Shown: positions 9,151 through 20,470, counted from the first letter of the stretch. The stretch is DNA of 64,000 bases from Croceivirga sp. (GCA_028281025.1 JANQKR010000013.1:1-64000); one strand, 5' to 3'. Made by a program: numbers and translations. Notes: generated by a model from the letters alone, not told the origin.

Positions 9151-9172
9151 TATACAATAGTTGTATATACAA
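9151..9172. promoter_or_regulatory. Overlapping palindromes TATACAA-tag-TTGTATA and TTGTATATACAA (operator candidate)
   Basis: Read directly; lies 41 nt upstream of the minus-strand SnoaL-like gene start (9110). Confidence 0.6.
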
Positions 9173-9208
9173 ATGTTTAACAATAATTTAATTATTTCCC
9201 AATGTACC

Positions 9209-9784
9209 CTAGGCATCAAAAACCTTTGCAACATGTTCCTTCAATACGGGCAAGACCTTATTCGCAAACCAGGGATTTTGGCTCAACCAAAATCGATTTC
9301 TTGGGGATGGGTGGGGCAAAACAAAATAGTCTGGCAGATAATCCTGGTAATCGTGTACGGTCTGTGTGAGGTTCTTTTTCCTACGCTCCCCTAAGTAGTA
9401 CTGCTGGGCATATTGCCCAATTAAAATGGTCAGTTTTAAGTCCGTTAATTCCCCAAGCAGCTTTTTGTGCCATAAGGGCGCACATTCCGGTCTTGGTGGT
9501 AAATCCCCCGATTTTCCCTTGCCGGGGTAGCAAAAACCCATGGGAATCAACGCAAATATCTTCTCGTCATAAAACTGGGCATCCGTGACCCCCAGCCATT
9601 TTCTCAATTGCTTTCCACTGGGGTCATCCCAGGGAACCCCCGTTTTGTGGACCTTGGTTCCCGGTGCCTGACCAATTAGGGCTATTTTGGAACTTGGGTG
9701 GGCCGTGACAATGGGTCTTGGTCCTAGGGGCAAATGTTCACCGCACACACTGCACCCTCCAATTTCCTTTAATAGTTCTTGCAT
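9209..9784 (-). CDS. Uracil-DNA glycosylase family protein
   Basis: MQELLKEIGGCSVCGEHLPLGPRPIVTAHPSSKIALIGQAPGTKVHKTGVPWDDPSGKQLRKWLG...LPHPSPRN (UDG superfamily). Start trimmed from 9895 to 9784. Confidence 0.9.
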   Translation of the reverse strand: MQELLKEIGGCSVCGEHLPLGPRPIVTAHPSSKIALIGQAPGTKVHKTGVPWDDPSGKQLRKWLGVTDAQFYDEKIFALIPMGFCYPGKGKSGDLPPRPECAPLWHKKLLGELTDLKLTILIGQYAQQYYLGERRKKNLTQTVHDYQDYLPDYFVLPHPSPRNRFWLSQNPWFANKVLPVLKEHVAKVFDA

Positions 9785-10055
9785 TGGTATCGATTTGTTT
9801 AAATGTATGAAAACCCTATTAGGGTCCCAATGGCCATGAGTGTATTCCCTTTTCGATATGGACCATTCTGTGGATAGAGCACAAATGTTGTTCATACGCT
9901 ATACATTCCCCTTCCATTGGCTGGGGTATCAATCATAGTTCTCCAATTTTGTCCTTTGTGCCATTGTCATACAAAATCATTTTTAAGGTCATAACCACCA
10001 AAGCACGTTGACCAAATGACCAACATGCTTGATGAATAAATCAAAATCCAAAAAA

Positions 10056-10409
10056 TCAAACTGCCAATTCCGGTTTGTGAAGACTGACCACAATCAGTAC
10101 CGCAACACCATTGATCCAATAGTAAAAAGCGTCCATTCCATTAAATGACAACACAAATGGGGTTGCGATAAATACGATAGCCACTAAAAAGTCCACCAAC
10201 AGATGGAATTTATAAGGTATCACACGGACCACCCCCAAATGGTGATCTGCTAATAGGGTCAATACAAAGGCGGCCACCCCTGTGGTTACCGATAAGTACA
10301 GTGCCAAAGGGTTTGAACTCCCCAGTCCCAATAGAAAGGGTAAAACCACTAAAGCTACAGCCACAGGATAGTCCAAAAAAGCATGTATTCGTTTTGTTAC
10401 AAATTTCAT
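10056..10409 (-). CDS. SPW-repeat-like integral membrane protein
   Basis: 117 aa, four hydrophobic segments, 'HAFLDYPVAVALVVLPFLLGLG'. Confidence 0.6.
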   Translation of the reverse strand: MKFVTKRIHAFLDYPVAVALVVLPFLLGLGSSNPLALYLSVTTGVAAFVLTLLADHHLGVVRVIPYKFHLLVDFLVAIVFIATPFVLSFNGMDAFYYWINGVAVLIVVSLHKPELAV

Positions 10410-10439
10410 GATATGTGTTTATGAGATTGTTAATTATTC

Positions 10440-10904
10440 TTATTTGCTCAACTTTTTCCAGTTGGTGTCGGCCGTACGCTTCAATTTGGCTTTATCGTTT
10501 TCGGCCATCCATAATTGTTTTGCATCTACTTCCAAGTCGTTCAAAAACAAATAATACTTGCCATTGTCGACGACAAATTTGTTGGGGTCTATCCTAAACT
10601 TTGCCCCTGCATAAATACCGAAAGCGCAAAACCCACCATACTGCGGCATATACTTCCTTGGGTTCTTTTTAAAAATGGCTTTTTGTTCTGCAGAAGTAAA
10701 ATAATAGGAAATGTCTTCATAAGTGGATTTGTGTTGTTTAGAACCTCTCTGCGCTAATCCCAAATCCAAATAAGATACTGGGCTATACCCCTGAAGGGCA
10801 ATTTTGCTATCATCAATATTGTTTGCTTTCTTATTCTGTGCATACCCCACCACTGAAGTTCCAACAGTAAGTACAAACACCATTATTGTAGCTAAATCTT
10901 TCAT
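10440..10904 (-). CDS. Secreted YHS-domain protein
   Basis: Signal peptide plus IALQGYSPVSYLDLG...SAEQKAIFKKNPRKYMPQYGGFCAFGI (YHS domain). Confidence 0.9.
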   Translation of the reverse strand: MKDLATIMVFVLTVGTSVVGYAQNKKANNIDDSKIALQGYSPVSYLDLGLAQRGSKQHKSTYEDISYYFTSAEQKAIFKKNPRKYMPQYGGFCAFGIYAGAKFRIDPNKFVVDNGKYYLFLNDLEVDAKQLWMAENDKAKLKRTADTNWKKLSK

Positions 10905-11096
10905 TTTTCTTTCTTTTTAAAATTGTTTCTTTTGTGCAGACCTCTATTTGTCATTGGAACCGCTCAAATGCTTCTTTGCGTTCAAAGGATAAATTGGTCT
11001 TTGCCATCGGGCTCTAGTAAAAAGTGAGCTGAAATAAAATCTATCCCGCGTATATGTTCCATTTGGTTTAAACGTATTTGAGGTACTCATTTTAAG

Positions 11097-11450
11097 CTAT
11101 TGTGCATTAAAATATTCTTCACGCGTTACCTTTCCTTCATCGTTCCATGATCTGCGAATAATTTCATGCCAATACACTTTGCTGTTGTCTTTCATATCAA
11201 AGTCAAAGGTGAACTCCGATGCAGATTCATTTCCGTCAACTAGGGTTACATGATGTTCAATTCCGTTCACTTGGGCAATGGCCCCTGCAAAACCTTCCAT
11301 CTTTTCAACCATCTGTTGTTTGTTTGTGGTAGCCATTCCGTTATAGTCTGATGTTGTTGCTTCTTCGGCAAAAAACCGTTTTACCGCCTCAACAATGGCG
11401 CCTTTAGCCACAACACCATCCATTTGCATGGCCAGTGATTTGATATCCAT
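11097..11450 (-). CDS. SnoaL-like / NTF2-fold small protein
   Basis: MDIKSLAMQMDGVVAKGAIVEAVKRFFAEEATTSDYNGMATTNKQQMVEKMEGF... Start trimmed to 11450. Confidence 0.8.
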   Translation of the reverse strand: MDIKSLAMQMDGVVAKGAIVEAVKRFFAEEATTSDYNGMATTNKQQMVEKMEGFAGAIAQVNGIEHHVTLVDGNESASEFTFDFDMKDNSKVYWHEIIRRSWNDEGKVTREEYFNAQ

Positions 11451-11544
11451 TTCAATATTCTTTAAATGATTAAACAAAAATTTGATTTGTAATTACATGG
11501 CAAATTTCTGTCCGTTGTGCGGTAGACGACCTACAAAAAGAACG

Positions 11545-12597
11545 CTAAGGATTGTACTTTTTGTTTTTAAAGTGCTGAGGAGTGGACCCTGTGTATTTTT
11601 TAAAAAAGTGGGAGAAGTGATTGGGTTCCTCGAACCCAAGGGTATAGGCGACCTCCTTTATGGGCATATCCTGTAGAAGCAATCTCTGTGAGCTCAAGAC
11701 CACCTCATTTCGAATCAATTGACCCAAGGAAGCATTCATCTTGAAACGGGTCTTTTTGGAAAGGGCCTTAATGGAAAGGTTCATCTTATCTGCGTAAAAC
11801 GCCAAAGAACGCTGTTGCTTGTGATGGTTTTTGAGCAGTTCCATAAGGTTTTGAACAAAAGTATCCCTGTTCGAATAGTCAAAGCCCTTGCGGAATTGAT
11901 TGGGCGTTTGCCCAGTGGAGTTCTTAAAAAGCCGATTGAAATAAGCCGGGTCTTTATATCCGATGTCATATGTAATTTCCTGGACATTTTTGTCCGTAAA
12001 TGCCAACTGTTTTTTGCTCTCGGTCAATCGCTTTTTTGACAGCAGGGCCTTTACTGAAATACCAACCTTATCCTTCACCAAGGCCTGGGCACTATATCCA
12101 TTTTCTGACATTAAGGCCACCAAATCATTATTGGAAAGTCGATTACCGTATTCCACATCAATAACTTCCTTGACGTCAAAGATGATTTGATACTCTTCCT
12201 TACTGGCCTGAAACGGGTTTTGCCAAAACCATTGTTTTGAAGAAATATCGATGATCTCACTATTGTTTTCAGAAAAAACGGTGCTGGACAGGTATTTCTG
12301 GCATTCATCGCACTCATTAAAATTGATGTAGCCCAACGAAATTAAATGCTTAAAAAGCACCCGGACCTCTTTGTTTTGAAAGATTGTTTTGTTTGGAAAT
12401 TCAATTTTGCGAACCACAAAATCATCCGAAAGAAATTTAATGTACTGCCCTTTTTCCAAATAAATGGCCTTGTCCTGCCAATCGAAATAATTATTGAAAT
12501 CTACTTGGATGCTTCCTGACCCAGAAAGAATGTGGAGCAAGGTATATTGGTTAATAAAATAAACCTTGCCCAGTTCGGGAAAGAATTTCTGAACCAT
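11545..12597 (-). CDS. AraC-family regulator with two consecutive AraC-type HTH domains
   Basis: Two HTH signatures: VQEITYDIGYKDPAYFNRLFKNSTGQTPNQFRK and IKEVAYTLGFEEPNHFSHFFKKYTGSTPQHFKN. Confidence 0.9.
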   Translation of the reverse strand: MVQKFFPELGKVYFINQYTLLHILSGSGSIQVDFNNYFDWQDKAIYLEKGQYIKFLSDDFVVRKIEFPNKTIFQNKEVRVLFKHLISLGYINFNECDECQKYLSSTVFSENNSEIIDISSKQWFWQNPFQASKEEYQIIFDVKEVIDVEYGNRLSNNDLVALMSENGYSAQALVKDKVGISVKALLSKKRLTESKKQLAFTDKNVQEITYDIGYKDPAYFNRLFKNSTGQTPNQFRKGFDYSNRDTFVQNLMELLKNHHKQQRSLAFYADKMNLSIKALSKKTRFKMNASLGQLIRNEVVLSSQRLLLQDMPIKEVAYTLGFEEPNHFSHFFKKYTGSTPQHFKNKKYNP

Positions 12598-12649
12598 TTT
12601 AGTTTAAGGTTGTACGGGGTTCGTCGAAAAAACCCAACAATGCTTACGG

Positions 12650-13321
12650 TTATTTTTTGCCGCCAACCACTATCACAAATTCGCCTTTCGGCGGTTTGCC
12701 CTTAAAATGGGAAATAACCTCCTCAAGGGTTCCCCGTACCGTTTCTTCATACATTTTGGTCAATTCACGTGATATGGAGATCGGTCTGTCCCCTCCAAAA
12801 TAGTCCGAAAATTGAGTCAAGGTCTTCAACAATTTATGGGGTGATTCATAAAACACCATGGTTCGCGTTTCTTCCGCCAACTGTTGCAATCGTGTTTGCC
12901 GTCCTTTCTTAAGGGGCAAAAAACCTTCAAAAACAAAACGGTCGTTGGGCAGTCCGCTATTGACAAGCGCAGGAACAAAAGCTGTTGCCCCTGGCAAACA
13001 CTCCACCTCGATGGCATTCTCCAAACAGGCCCGGGTCAACAAAAACCCGGGATCAGAAACGGCCGGGGTCCCAGCATCAGAGATCAGGGCAATGGTTGTT
13101 CCGGACTTCAATTTCTGTACCAAACCATTCACGGTTTTGTGTTCATTGTGCATGTGGTGACTTTGCAATGGGGTATCAATTTCAAAGTGCTTCAAAAGCT
13201 TTCCACTGGTACGGGTATCTTCGGCCAAAATTAAATCCACCTCATGTAAGACCTTTATACCCCTAAGTGTCATATCCTCCAAATTGCCTATGGGCGTAGG
13301 CACCAAGTACAACTTCCCCAT
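12650..13321 (-). CDS. rsmI: 16S rRNA (cytidine(1402)-2'-O)-methyltransferase
   Basis: MGKLYLVPTPIGNLEDMTLRGIKVLHEVDLILAEDTRTSGKLL...SDAGTPAVSDPGFLL...GLPNDRFVFEGFLP. Confidence 0.95.
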   Translation of the reverse strand: MGKLYLVPTPIGNLEDMTLRGIKVLHEVDLILAEDTRTSGKLLKHFEIDTPLQSHHMHNEHKTVNGLVQKLKSGTTIALISDAGTPAVSDPGFLLTRACLENAIEVECLPGATAFVPALVNSGLPNDRFVFEGFLPLKKGRQTRLQQLAEETRTMVFYESPHKLLKTLTQFSDYFGGDRPISISRELTKMYEETVRGTLEEVISHFKGKPPKGEFVIVVGGKK

Positions 13322-13330
13322 GGTGCAGCG

Positions 13331-13684
13331 CTAGGGTCTGACCTGTTTTCCGGTAAAATAAGAGAGCATCACCGCAACAAAGGCTATTACGGCTCCAATA
13401 TGTTGCCCATCACTGACCATATAATGGGCAAAAAAGGCAAGTATGGTATTAAAGAAAAATCCTGCATAGGCCCACTCTTTTAAAGATGCTGAAAAATTAC
13501 CCCAAATGGTAATCAATCCCAATAATTTGGCAATTGCCAATGGATAGATCAAATAGGTGGGATACCCCATATTCCCGAAAAATTCAACAATCATTTCATG
13601 ATTAAAGAAATAGTTGTAGGCAGAGAATAGCATGATGAGCGTCAAAATAACCGTTGACGCCCAGTAAAGAATCTTCTTGAGCAT
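13331..13684 (-). CDS. DoxX-like family membrane protein
   Basis: 117 aa, four hydrophobic segments, 'VIFTLIMLFSAYNYFFNHEMIVEFFGNMGYPTYLIYPLAIAKLLG'-type sequence. Confidence 0.8.
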   Translation of the reverse strand: MLKKILYWASTVILTLIMLFSAYNYFFNHEMIVEFFGNMGYPTYLIYPLAIAKLLGLITIWGNFSASLKEWAYAGFFFNTILAFFAHYMVSDGQHIGAVIAFVAVMLSYFTGKQVRP

Positions 13685-13728
13685 AATATTGGATGTTGTT
13701 TCTCCCTAAAGGTAAGAATTAATGGGAG

Positions 13729-14409
13729 TCAGGAGAATTTACGTTCTATTATCCCCATAAACCGGTTCTCATAATCCTCTTTGCCCTGCCAGTTGTTATA
13801 TTCCGGTTTGACCATATTGGTAATAAAGGCCATTGAGCGTTCTTCGGAGTCAATGGTATTCAATTGAGAAATGACCCGATTATAATCATCCAAACTTCCA
13901 TTGAACAAATGCTTCACGAAAGCCAAACGGTCATTCAAGCCAATATTCAAATTTTGGGTCAGCTTATCGTTCAAGGATTTTGCCTTTGAAGAGGTGTGTT
14001 CCACGGTTGGTTCCGGGGACAACAGTTCCTTATCATTTTTAATGGTTTCAGGTTTGGCAATGAAATCCCCAAAAATATATTCCAAGGCCTCATTTGGCAT
14101 TTCCGAAACCATATGTTTGATGGTATCCATTCCAGGCGTGATGATATCCTCTTCGTGTGGATTGTTTTCCGGCACGGACTTATTACCACTTATTACCGCA
14201 TTGGCCATTTTCTCAAATCGGGCCGCAACAACATTCTTGGAAACATCCACTTGCACATCGTTCAACTTCTCATCAATGAACTTTAGGACCGCCAGTTTTT
14301 CATAAAGATCCTTGGCCGTTTCGTACAATTCCGTCAACTCCTTGTCTTCCCTGGATGTGATGATATCCGTGGACAGCTTTACCAATTCCTCCCTTAGTCT
14401 ACGTTTCAT
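13729..14409 (-). CDS. Conserved hypothetical protein
   Basis: 226 aa; 'GLNDRLAFVKHLFNGSLDDYNRVISQLNT' motif, as often seen in flavobacterial proteins adjacent to tdk/rsmI. Confidence 0.7.
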   Translation of the reverse strand: MKRRLREELVKLSTDIITSREDKELTELYETAKDLYEKLAVLKFIDEKLNDVQVDVSKNVVAARFEKMANAVISGNKSVPENNPHEEDIITPGMDTIKHMVSEMPNEALEYIFGDFIAKPETIKNDKELLSPEPTVEHTSSKAKSLNDKLTQNLNIGLNDRLAFVKHLFNGSLDDYNRVISQLNTIDSEERSMAFITNMVKPEYNNWQGKEDYENRFMGIIERKFS

Positions 14410-14569
14410 GTCTCTTCAACTTTTACTTTAAATGTACTACCAAAATCCGTGCCTTTTTAAAAACAAAAGGTTAAATTTCGAGGTATTGATGAGGGGGTAT
14501 TTTTACTAATTTTACCACTTCTGCAATCGTAGAACGGACAAACCCCTTAATTTCGTTTAAAAATACAAC

Positions 14570-15214
14570 ATGTTCTTAGAAAACACGGTAAACCCAAAAG
14601 AACAATTTGGTTGGATAGAGGTCATTACCGGATCCATGTTTTCTGGAAAGACCGAGGAACTCATCCGGCGACTGAAACGTGCACAGTTTGCAAAGCAAAA
14701 GGTGGAGATTTTTAAGCCCCTTGTGGATACACGTTATAATGAGGAAATGGTGGTATCCCATGATTCCAATGAAATTCGTTCCACCCCTGTTCCTGCGGCC
14801 GCAAATATTCGTTTACTTGCAGATGACTGTGATGTGGTGGGTATTGATGAGGCCCAATTCTTTGATGATGAAATTGTCACGGTCTGCAACGATTTGGCAA
14901 ATATGGGTATCCGTGTGGTAGTTGCCGGACTGGACATGGATTTCAAGGGCAATCCTTTTGGACCCATGCCCGCACTGATGGCCACGGCAGAATATGTTAC
15001 CAAAGTCCATGCGGTCTGCACAAGAACGGGAAACCTGGCCAATTATAGTTTTCGAAAATCCGACAATGACAAGCTGGTGATGCTAGGCGAAACCGCAGAA
15101 TATGAACCACTGAGCAGGGCCGCTTTCTATGAGGCCATGCTGATGGAAAAAATCAGTAAGATGGACGTGAACGCAGAAGAGGTAGCTCCCAAAAAAAAGG
15201 CGGCCAATGGATAA
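14570..15214 (+). CDS. tdk: Thymidine kinase
   Basis: [37 protein letters not shown]...[13 protein letters not shown]...[19 protein letters not shown]. Confidence 0.96.
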   Translation: MFLENTVNPKEQFGWIEVITGSMFSGKTEELIRRLKRAQFAKQKVEIFKPLVDTRYNEEMVVSHDSNEIRSTPVPAAANIRLLADDCDVVGIDEAQFFDDEIVTVCNDLANMGIRVVVAGLDMDFKGNPFGPMPALMATAEYVTKVHAVCTRTGNLANYSFRKSDNDKLVMLGETAEYEPLSRAAFYEAMLMEKISKMDVNAEEVAPKKKAANG

Positions 15215-16313
15215 AATTGGGGAAACCACACTTGAAATTGACCTCTCGGCTCTTGAACACAACTATAAATTCCTTACATCAAGAATAGCTCCCGGAACCA
15301 AATTTATGGCCGTGGTAAAGGCGGTGGCCTATGGTAGTGAAGTGGTGGCCGTCGCCAAAAAATTAGAGGAATTAAAGGTGGATTATCTTGCGGTGGCCTA
15401 TGTAAAAGAAGGGATCCTGTTGCGGGATGCGGGAATTACCACCCCAATTTTGGTCCTCCATCCCCAACCCGTTCATTTCAAAGAATTGATCGACAGATGT
15501 CTGGAGCCCAGCCTCTATTCCCCAAAAGTATTGCTCCAATTTTTGGACGTGGCCCAAAGACAACAACAGCAGGACTATCCGGTCCACATCAAATTCAATA
15601 CAGGGCTCAATCGTCTGGGCTTTTGGGAAAACGATGTAGATTTCGTCATCGGTACGCTTAAGGGACGAACCGAATTACGGATCAAGGGCGTCCTTTCACA
15701 TCTGGCGGCCTCCGAAGATGAAAATGAGCGCGAATTCAGTCTGAACCAAATACATGCTTTCACAAAAATTTGCCTCGAGCTAAAGGAAAAACTGGGCTAT
15801 TTGCCCATGAGACATGTCCTGAACACCTCCGGGATCCTAAATTATCCCGAAGCACAGTTTGAAATGGTCCGAAGCGGCATAGGTCTTTATGGTTATGGCA
15901 ACCATCCCGACTTTGACAAAAAAATGAAACCAGTGGCCACATTAAAAACGGTAATTTCCCAACGCCATAAAATAGGGCCCGGAGAAAGCGTGGGTTACAA
16001 CAGGGCCTATGCTTCCGATGGTTATCGGATCACCGCCACCTTGCCCATTGGACATGCAGATGGTATTGGAAGGCAATACGGTAATGGAAAGGCCTTGGTC
16101 TATGTAAAGGGAACCCCGGCCCCAATTATAGGAAATGTCTGTATGGACATGATAATGATCGATGTCAGCGGAATTGACTGCAAAGAAGGTGATGAGGTAA
16201 TCATCTTTGGAGCGGGACACTCGGCAGAGGATTTTGCCCATTCCGCCCAAAGCATTTCCTATGAAATCCTAACCGCAATAGCCCCTCGGGTAACACGGGT
16301 CATTAAATGGTAA
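15207..16313 (+). CDS. alr: Alanine racemase
   Basis: [30 protein letters not shown] (PLP Lys region), [42 protein letters not shown]; overlaps tdk by 8 nt. Confidence 0.95.
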   Translation: MDKIGETTLEIDLSALEHNYKFLTSRIAPGTKFMAVVKAVAYGSEVVAVAKKLEELKVDYLAVAYVKEGILLRDAGITTPILVLHPQPVHFKELIDRCLEPSLYSPKVLLQFLDVAQRQQQQDYPVHIKFNTGLNRLGFWENDVDFVIGTLKGRTELRIKGVLSHLAASEDENEREFSLNQIHAFTKICLELKEKLGYLPMRHVLNTSGILNYPEAQFEMVRSGIGLYGYGNHPDFDKKMKPVATLKTVISQRHKIGPGESVGYNRAYASDGYRITATLPIGHADGIGRQYGNGKALVYVKGTPAPIIGNVCMDMIMIDVSGIDCKEGDEVIIFGAGHSAEDFAHSAQSISYEILTAIAPRVTRVIKW

Positions 16314-16379
16314 CCCTTCATAGCGGACCGTGACGTATTTTTTGTATTTTGCCTTTGTAACCACTTAAAAACCATAAAA

Positions 16380-16781
16380 ATGCTCAAGGAATTTAAAGAG
16401 TTTGCAATGAAAGGAAACCTGGTGGATATCGCCGTAGGTTTCGTAATGGGTGCTGCTTTTAAAGAAGTAGTCACCTCTTTTACCGGAGGAATTGTCTCTC
16501 CTTTGATAGGGTTGATTTTTGAGTCGGACTTCAAAAGCTTACGTATGAAACTTAAAGAGGGTACTTTGAACGAAACGGGAGAAATGGTGGGAGAAGTTTA
16601 CCTGGAATACGGCACGTTTTTAACCAACGTCATCGATTTTCTAATTGTGGCTTTTGTGATGTTCCTAGTGGTAAAAGGAGTCAACAAACTGAAAAAGAAA
16701 GAAGAGGAAGCACCCGCTGCACCCGCAGGTCCGACTGCGGAAGAATTGCTTACGGAAATTAGGGATGCCCTTAAAAAATAA
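16380..16781 (+). CDS. mscL: Large-conductance mechanosensitive channel
   Basis: MLKEFKEFAMKGNLVDIAVGFVMGAAFKEVVTSFTGGIVSPLIGLI. Confidence 0.96.
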   Translation: MLKEFKEFAMKGNLVDIAVGFVMGAAFKEVVTSFTGGIVSPLIGLIFESDFKSLRMKLKEGTLNETGEMVGEVYLEYGTFLTNVIDFLIVAFVMFLVVKGVNKLKKKEEEAPAAPAGPTAEELLTEIRDALKK

Positions 16782-16824
16782 TAGCCGTTAGCGGCAGGCC
16801 GCTACACCTTTTAGTAACCTAAAG

Positions 16825-16860
16825 CCGCTTGTTGGGATTCCAACAGGCGGTTTTTCTTTT
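16825..16860 (+). terminator. Intrinsic terminator
   Basis: CCGCTTGTTGG-gatt-CCAACAGGCGG followed by TTTTTCTTTT (one G:U pair). Confidence 0.85.
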
Positions 16861-17095
16861 GTCATATGGATAGGTCAGGGCAAAAAGGAACTTGGCCTTG
16901 GGCAAACCGCTGGGAGTGGTCGGGAATACCTCAACAGGTTTGTGTGGAATGTTTCCCTGCACTAAATTTTGTTTGGAATGGAAATGTTCGCGAATTGTTA
17001 CAAAACAAACATTTTGTTGTTTTTTGAAATCAAAGGTTAAAAACCTTGTTTGCTCCGCGAAGTAAAGTACTTTTGTCTGCTCAAATTTTATAAAG

Positions 17096-18085
17096 ATGAA
17101 AGTAGCGGTTGTTGGGGCCACGGGAATGGTTGGCGAAGTGATGCTAAAAGTATTGGCGGAACGCAATTTCCCCATTTCGGAATTGTTGCTTGTAGCTTCT
17201 GAACGTTCCGTAGGCAAAAAATTGAGCTATAAGGGTGATGAATATACGGTCATTGGCCTGGAAACTGCAGTTTCCGCAAAACCGGACATCGCCATTTTCT
17301 CCGCTGGTGGGGGTACCTCTTTGGAATGGGCCCCAAAATTTGCAGAAGTGGGTACGACGGTAATCGATAACTCGTCCGCATGGCGCATGGATCCCACAAA
17401 AAAATTGGTGGTCCCGGAAATCAATGCCGCTGAATTGACCCCGGCCGATAAAATTATTGCCAACCCCAATTGCTCTACCATCCAAATGGTAATGGCCTTG
17501 AACCCATTGCACAAAAAATACCAAATGAAACGCGTTGTGGTCTCTACTTACCAATCGGTTTCAGGAACCGGTGTGAAGGCCGTTCAACAATTGGAAAATG
17601 AAATGGCGGGCGTTCAGGGTGAAATGGCCTATCCCTATCCCATCAACCGAAATGCCCTGCCCCATTGTGATGTGTTTTTGGAAAATGGGTACACCAAGGA
17701 AGAGATGAAGCTTGCCCGTGAACCTCAAAAAATATTGGATGACCGCACTTTTTCGGTGAGTGCCACCGCAGTGCGCATTCCCACTGCAGGTGGACATTCG
17801 GAATCCGTAAATGTGGAGTTCCACAACGATTTTGAACTTTCGGAAGTTCGAAAACTTCTCAATGAAAGTCCTGGGGTCGTCGTACAGGACAACCCAGATA
17901 CCAATACCTATCCCATGCCCATCTATGCGCATGACAAGGATGAGGTGTTTGTGGGTCGAATCCGCCGTGATGAAACGCAACGGAATACATTGAACATGTG
18001 GATCGTCTCCGATAACCTGCGCAAAGGAGCCGCTACCAATGCCGTTCAGATTGCGGAATATTTAGTGGAGAACGATTTGGTTTGA
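17096..18085 (+). CDS. asd: Aspartate-semialdehyde dehydrogenase
   Basis: MKVAVVGATGMVGEVMLKVLAERNFPISEL...NPNCSTIQMVMAL...RIPTAGGHSESVNVEF. Confidence 0.96.
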   Translation: MKVAVVGATGMVGEVMLKVLAERNFPISELLLVASERSVGKKLSYKGDEYTVIGLETAVSAKPDIAIFSAGGGTSLEWAPKFAEVGTTVIDNSSAWRMDPTKKLVVPEINAAELTPADKIIANPNCSTIQMVMALNPLHKKYQMKRVVVSTYQSVSGTGVKAVQQLENEMAGVQGEMAYPYPINRNALPHCDVFLENGYTKEEMKLAREPQKILDDRTFSVSATAVRIPTAGGHSESVNVEFHNDFELSEVRKLLNESPGVVVQDNPDTNTYPMPIYAHDKDEVFVGRIRRDETQRNTLNMWIVSDNLRKGAATNAVQIAEYLVENDLV

Positions 18086-18087
18086 TT

Positions 18088-18196
18088 TTTTGTCATTTCG
18101 AATCGGCCTTAGGCGAAGTACAATGCGAGCATGGGAAATCCCAATACGCAACAGATGGATTTCCCGATTGTTTCATTCATTTTGAAATGCCAATCG
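18088..18196. repeat. Flavobacterial GTCATTTCGA-type intergenic repeat (degenerate)
   Basis: gtcatttcgaat...gcgaagtacaatgcgagcatgggaaatccc...ttcattttgaaatgcc; outer arms tcatttcga/ttgaaatg are inversely related. Confidence 0.5.
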
Positions 18197-18295
18197 ATTT
18201 AAATCGTTTTCGTTAAAAAACGTTAAGCTTCCTCCCGAATTAACTTTAACACCCTTATTTCATGGTATTTTTAAGGATTGACTAATCCTATAAAA

Positions 18296-20449
18296 ATGAA
18301 ACAACTCACTTTCTCGCTAGGGCTCCTTATTTTTGCCTCCTGCGCTACCGAAACTAAAAGAGAACCTATTGCCGTGAACTATCCTGTAACCGCAAAAGTC
18401 GATACGGTCGACACCTATTTTGAAACCGAAGTACCCGATCCTTTTCGTTGGCTCGAAGATGATATGAGTGAAGAGACCGAAGCCTGGGTAAAAGAACAGA
18501 ACACGGTCACCTTTGGCTATTTGGATAAAATCCCATTCCGCACAGCTTTAAAAAACCGTCTTGAAAAATTATGGAACTACGAAAAATTGGGCTCTCCCTT
18601 TAAAGAGGGGGATTACACCTATTTCTATAAAAACGATGGGTTACAAAACCAATATGTGGTCTATCGCAAAAAAGGGGATGGTGAGGAAGAAGTGTTCCTG
18701 GATCCAAACTCCTTCTCCGAAGATGGTACTACATCCTTAATGGGACTGAGCTTCACCAAGGATGGTTCCAAAGCAGCCTATTTGATTTCCGAAGGAGGTA
18801 GCGATTGGCGTAAGGGCATCGTGATCAATACGGAAAACAGGGAAATTGTTGAAGATACCCTGGTAGACATCAAATTCAGTGGAATTTCCTGGAAGGGCAA
18901 CGATGGATTTTTCTATTCAAGTTATGATAAGCCCAAAGGCAGTGAGCTTTCCGCCAAAACGGACCAGCACAAATTGTACTACCATAAACTGGGCACCCCC
19001 CAGTCCGAGGACAAGATTGTTTTTGGAGGGGCTCCAGAGGAGAAACACCGGTACATACAAGGTTATGTTTCGGAAGATGAAACCTATTTGTTCATTTCCG
19101 CCTCTACGTCCACATCAGGAAATAAATTATTCCTAAAGGACCTGACCCAAAAGAACAGTCCTTTGGTTACCGTTCTGGACCATACGGATTCTGACACCTA
19201 TGTAATGGAAAATGAAGGTTCAAAACTTTGGTTGGTGACCAATTTAAATGCCCCTAACAAAAAAATCGTCGTAGCTGATGCTTCCAAACCCACTCCGGAC
19301 CATTGGAAGGATTTCATCCCGGAAACCGAACATGTGCTGACCGCTGGCACGGGTGGCGGTTATTTCTTTACGGAATATATGGTGGATGCCATTTCCAAGG
19401 TATTGCAGTATGACTACGAGGGAAATTTAGTTCGCGAAGTGGAACTTCCCGGCGTTGGAAGTGCCGGAGGTTTCGGCGGCAAAAAGGAGGACAACGAATT
19501 TTATTTCTCCTTTACCAATTACAATACCCCAGGTTCCTCATACAAATACAATGTGGACAATGGGGAGTACGAGCAGTATTGGAAACCTGAAATTGATTTT
19601 AACCCTTCGGATTACGAATCTACCCAAGTGTTCTATTCCTCCAAGGACGGGACCAAGGTCCCTATGATCATTACCCATAAAAAGGGCATTGAACTTAATG
19701 GCAAAAACCCTACCATCCTTTATGGCTATGGTGGATTCAATATTAGCCTTACCCCTTCTTTCAGTATTGTGAATGCCGTTTGGATGGAGCAAGGTGGTGT
19801 GTATGCGGTTCCCAATTTACGCGGTGGTGGGGAGTACGGTAAAAAATGGCATATTGCGGGCACTAAAATGCAAAAGCAAAATGTATTTGATGATTTTATT
19901 GCTGCTGCGGAATACCTTATTGAGAACAAGTACACTTCAAAAGAATACCTAGCGATAAGAGGGGGATCCAACGGAGGGCTTTTGGTTGGTGCCACTATGA
20001 CACAACGTCCCGATTTAATGCAAGTGGCACTCCCTGCTGTTGGGGTTCTGGATATGTTGCGTTATCACACCTTTACTGCCGGAGCGGGATGGGCATATGA
20101 TTATGGCACTTCGGAAGAAAGCCCGGAGATGTTCGAATACTTAAAGGGATATTCCCCAGTGCACAATGTACAAGAAGGGGTAGCGTACCCCGCCACTCTG
20201 GTCACCACGGGAGATCATGACGATCGGGTGGTCCCTGCCCATAGTTTTAAGTTTGCCGCCCAACTTCAGGAAAAACAGGCCGGCGATAATCCTACACTCA
20301 TTCGAATTGAGACCAACGCGGGTCATGGAGCCGGAACCCCGGTCAGCAAGACCATTGAACAATATTCGGACATTTTTGGATTTACGTTTTTTAATATGGG
20401 CTTTGACGAACTGCCCAATCAAGCTGTTTTAAAAGAATTCAAAGACTAG
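18296..20449 (+). CDS. Prolyl oligopeptidase family serine peptidase, lipoprotein
   Basis: [19 protein letters not shown] (lipobox FASC), [53 protein letters not shown]. Start trimmed to 18296. Confidence 0.95.
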   Translation: MKQLTFSLGLLIFASCATETKREPIAVNYPVTAKVDTVDTYFETEVPDPFRWLEDDMSEETEAWVKEQNTVTFGYLDKIPFRTALKNRLEKLWNYEKLGSPFKEGDYTYFYKNDGLQNQYVVYRKKGDGEEEVFLDPNSFSEDGTTSLMGLSFTKDGSKAAYLISEGGSDWRKGIVINTENREIVEDTLVDIKFSGISWKGNDGFFYSSYDKPKGSELSAKTDQHKLYYHKLGTPQSEDKIVFGGAPEEKHRYIQGYVSEDETYLFISASTSTSGNKLFLKDLTQKNSPLVTVLDHTDSDTYVMENEGSKLWLVTNLNAPNKKIVVADASKPTPDHWKDFIPETEHVLTAGTGGGYFFTEYMVDAISKVLQYDYEGNLVREVELPGVGSAGGFGGKKEDNEFYFSFTNYNTPGSSYKYNVDNGEYEQYWKPEIDFNPSDYESTQVFYSSKDGTKVPMIITHKKGIELNGKNPTILYGYGGFNISLTPSFSIVNAVWMEQGGVYAVPNLRGGGEYGKKWHIAGTKMQKQNVFDDFIAAAEYLIENKYTSKEYLAIRGGSNGGLLVGATMTQRPDLMQVALPAVGVLDMLRYHTFTAGAGWAYDYGTSEESPEMFEYLKGYSPVHNVQEGVAYPATLVTTGDHDDRVVPAHSFKFAAQLQEKQAGDNPTLIRIETNAGHGAGTPVSKTIEQYSDIFGFTFFNMGFDELPNQAVLKEFKD

Positions 20450-20470
20450 GATTTAAAATATAGGGAACGA

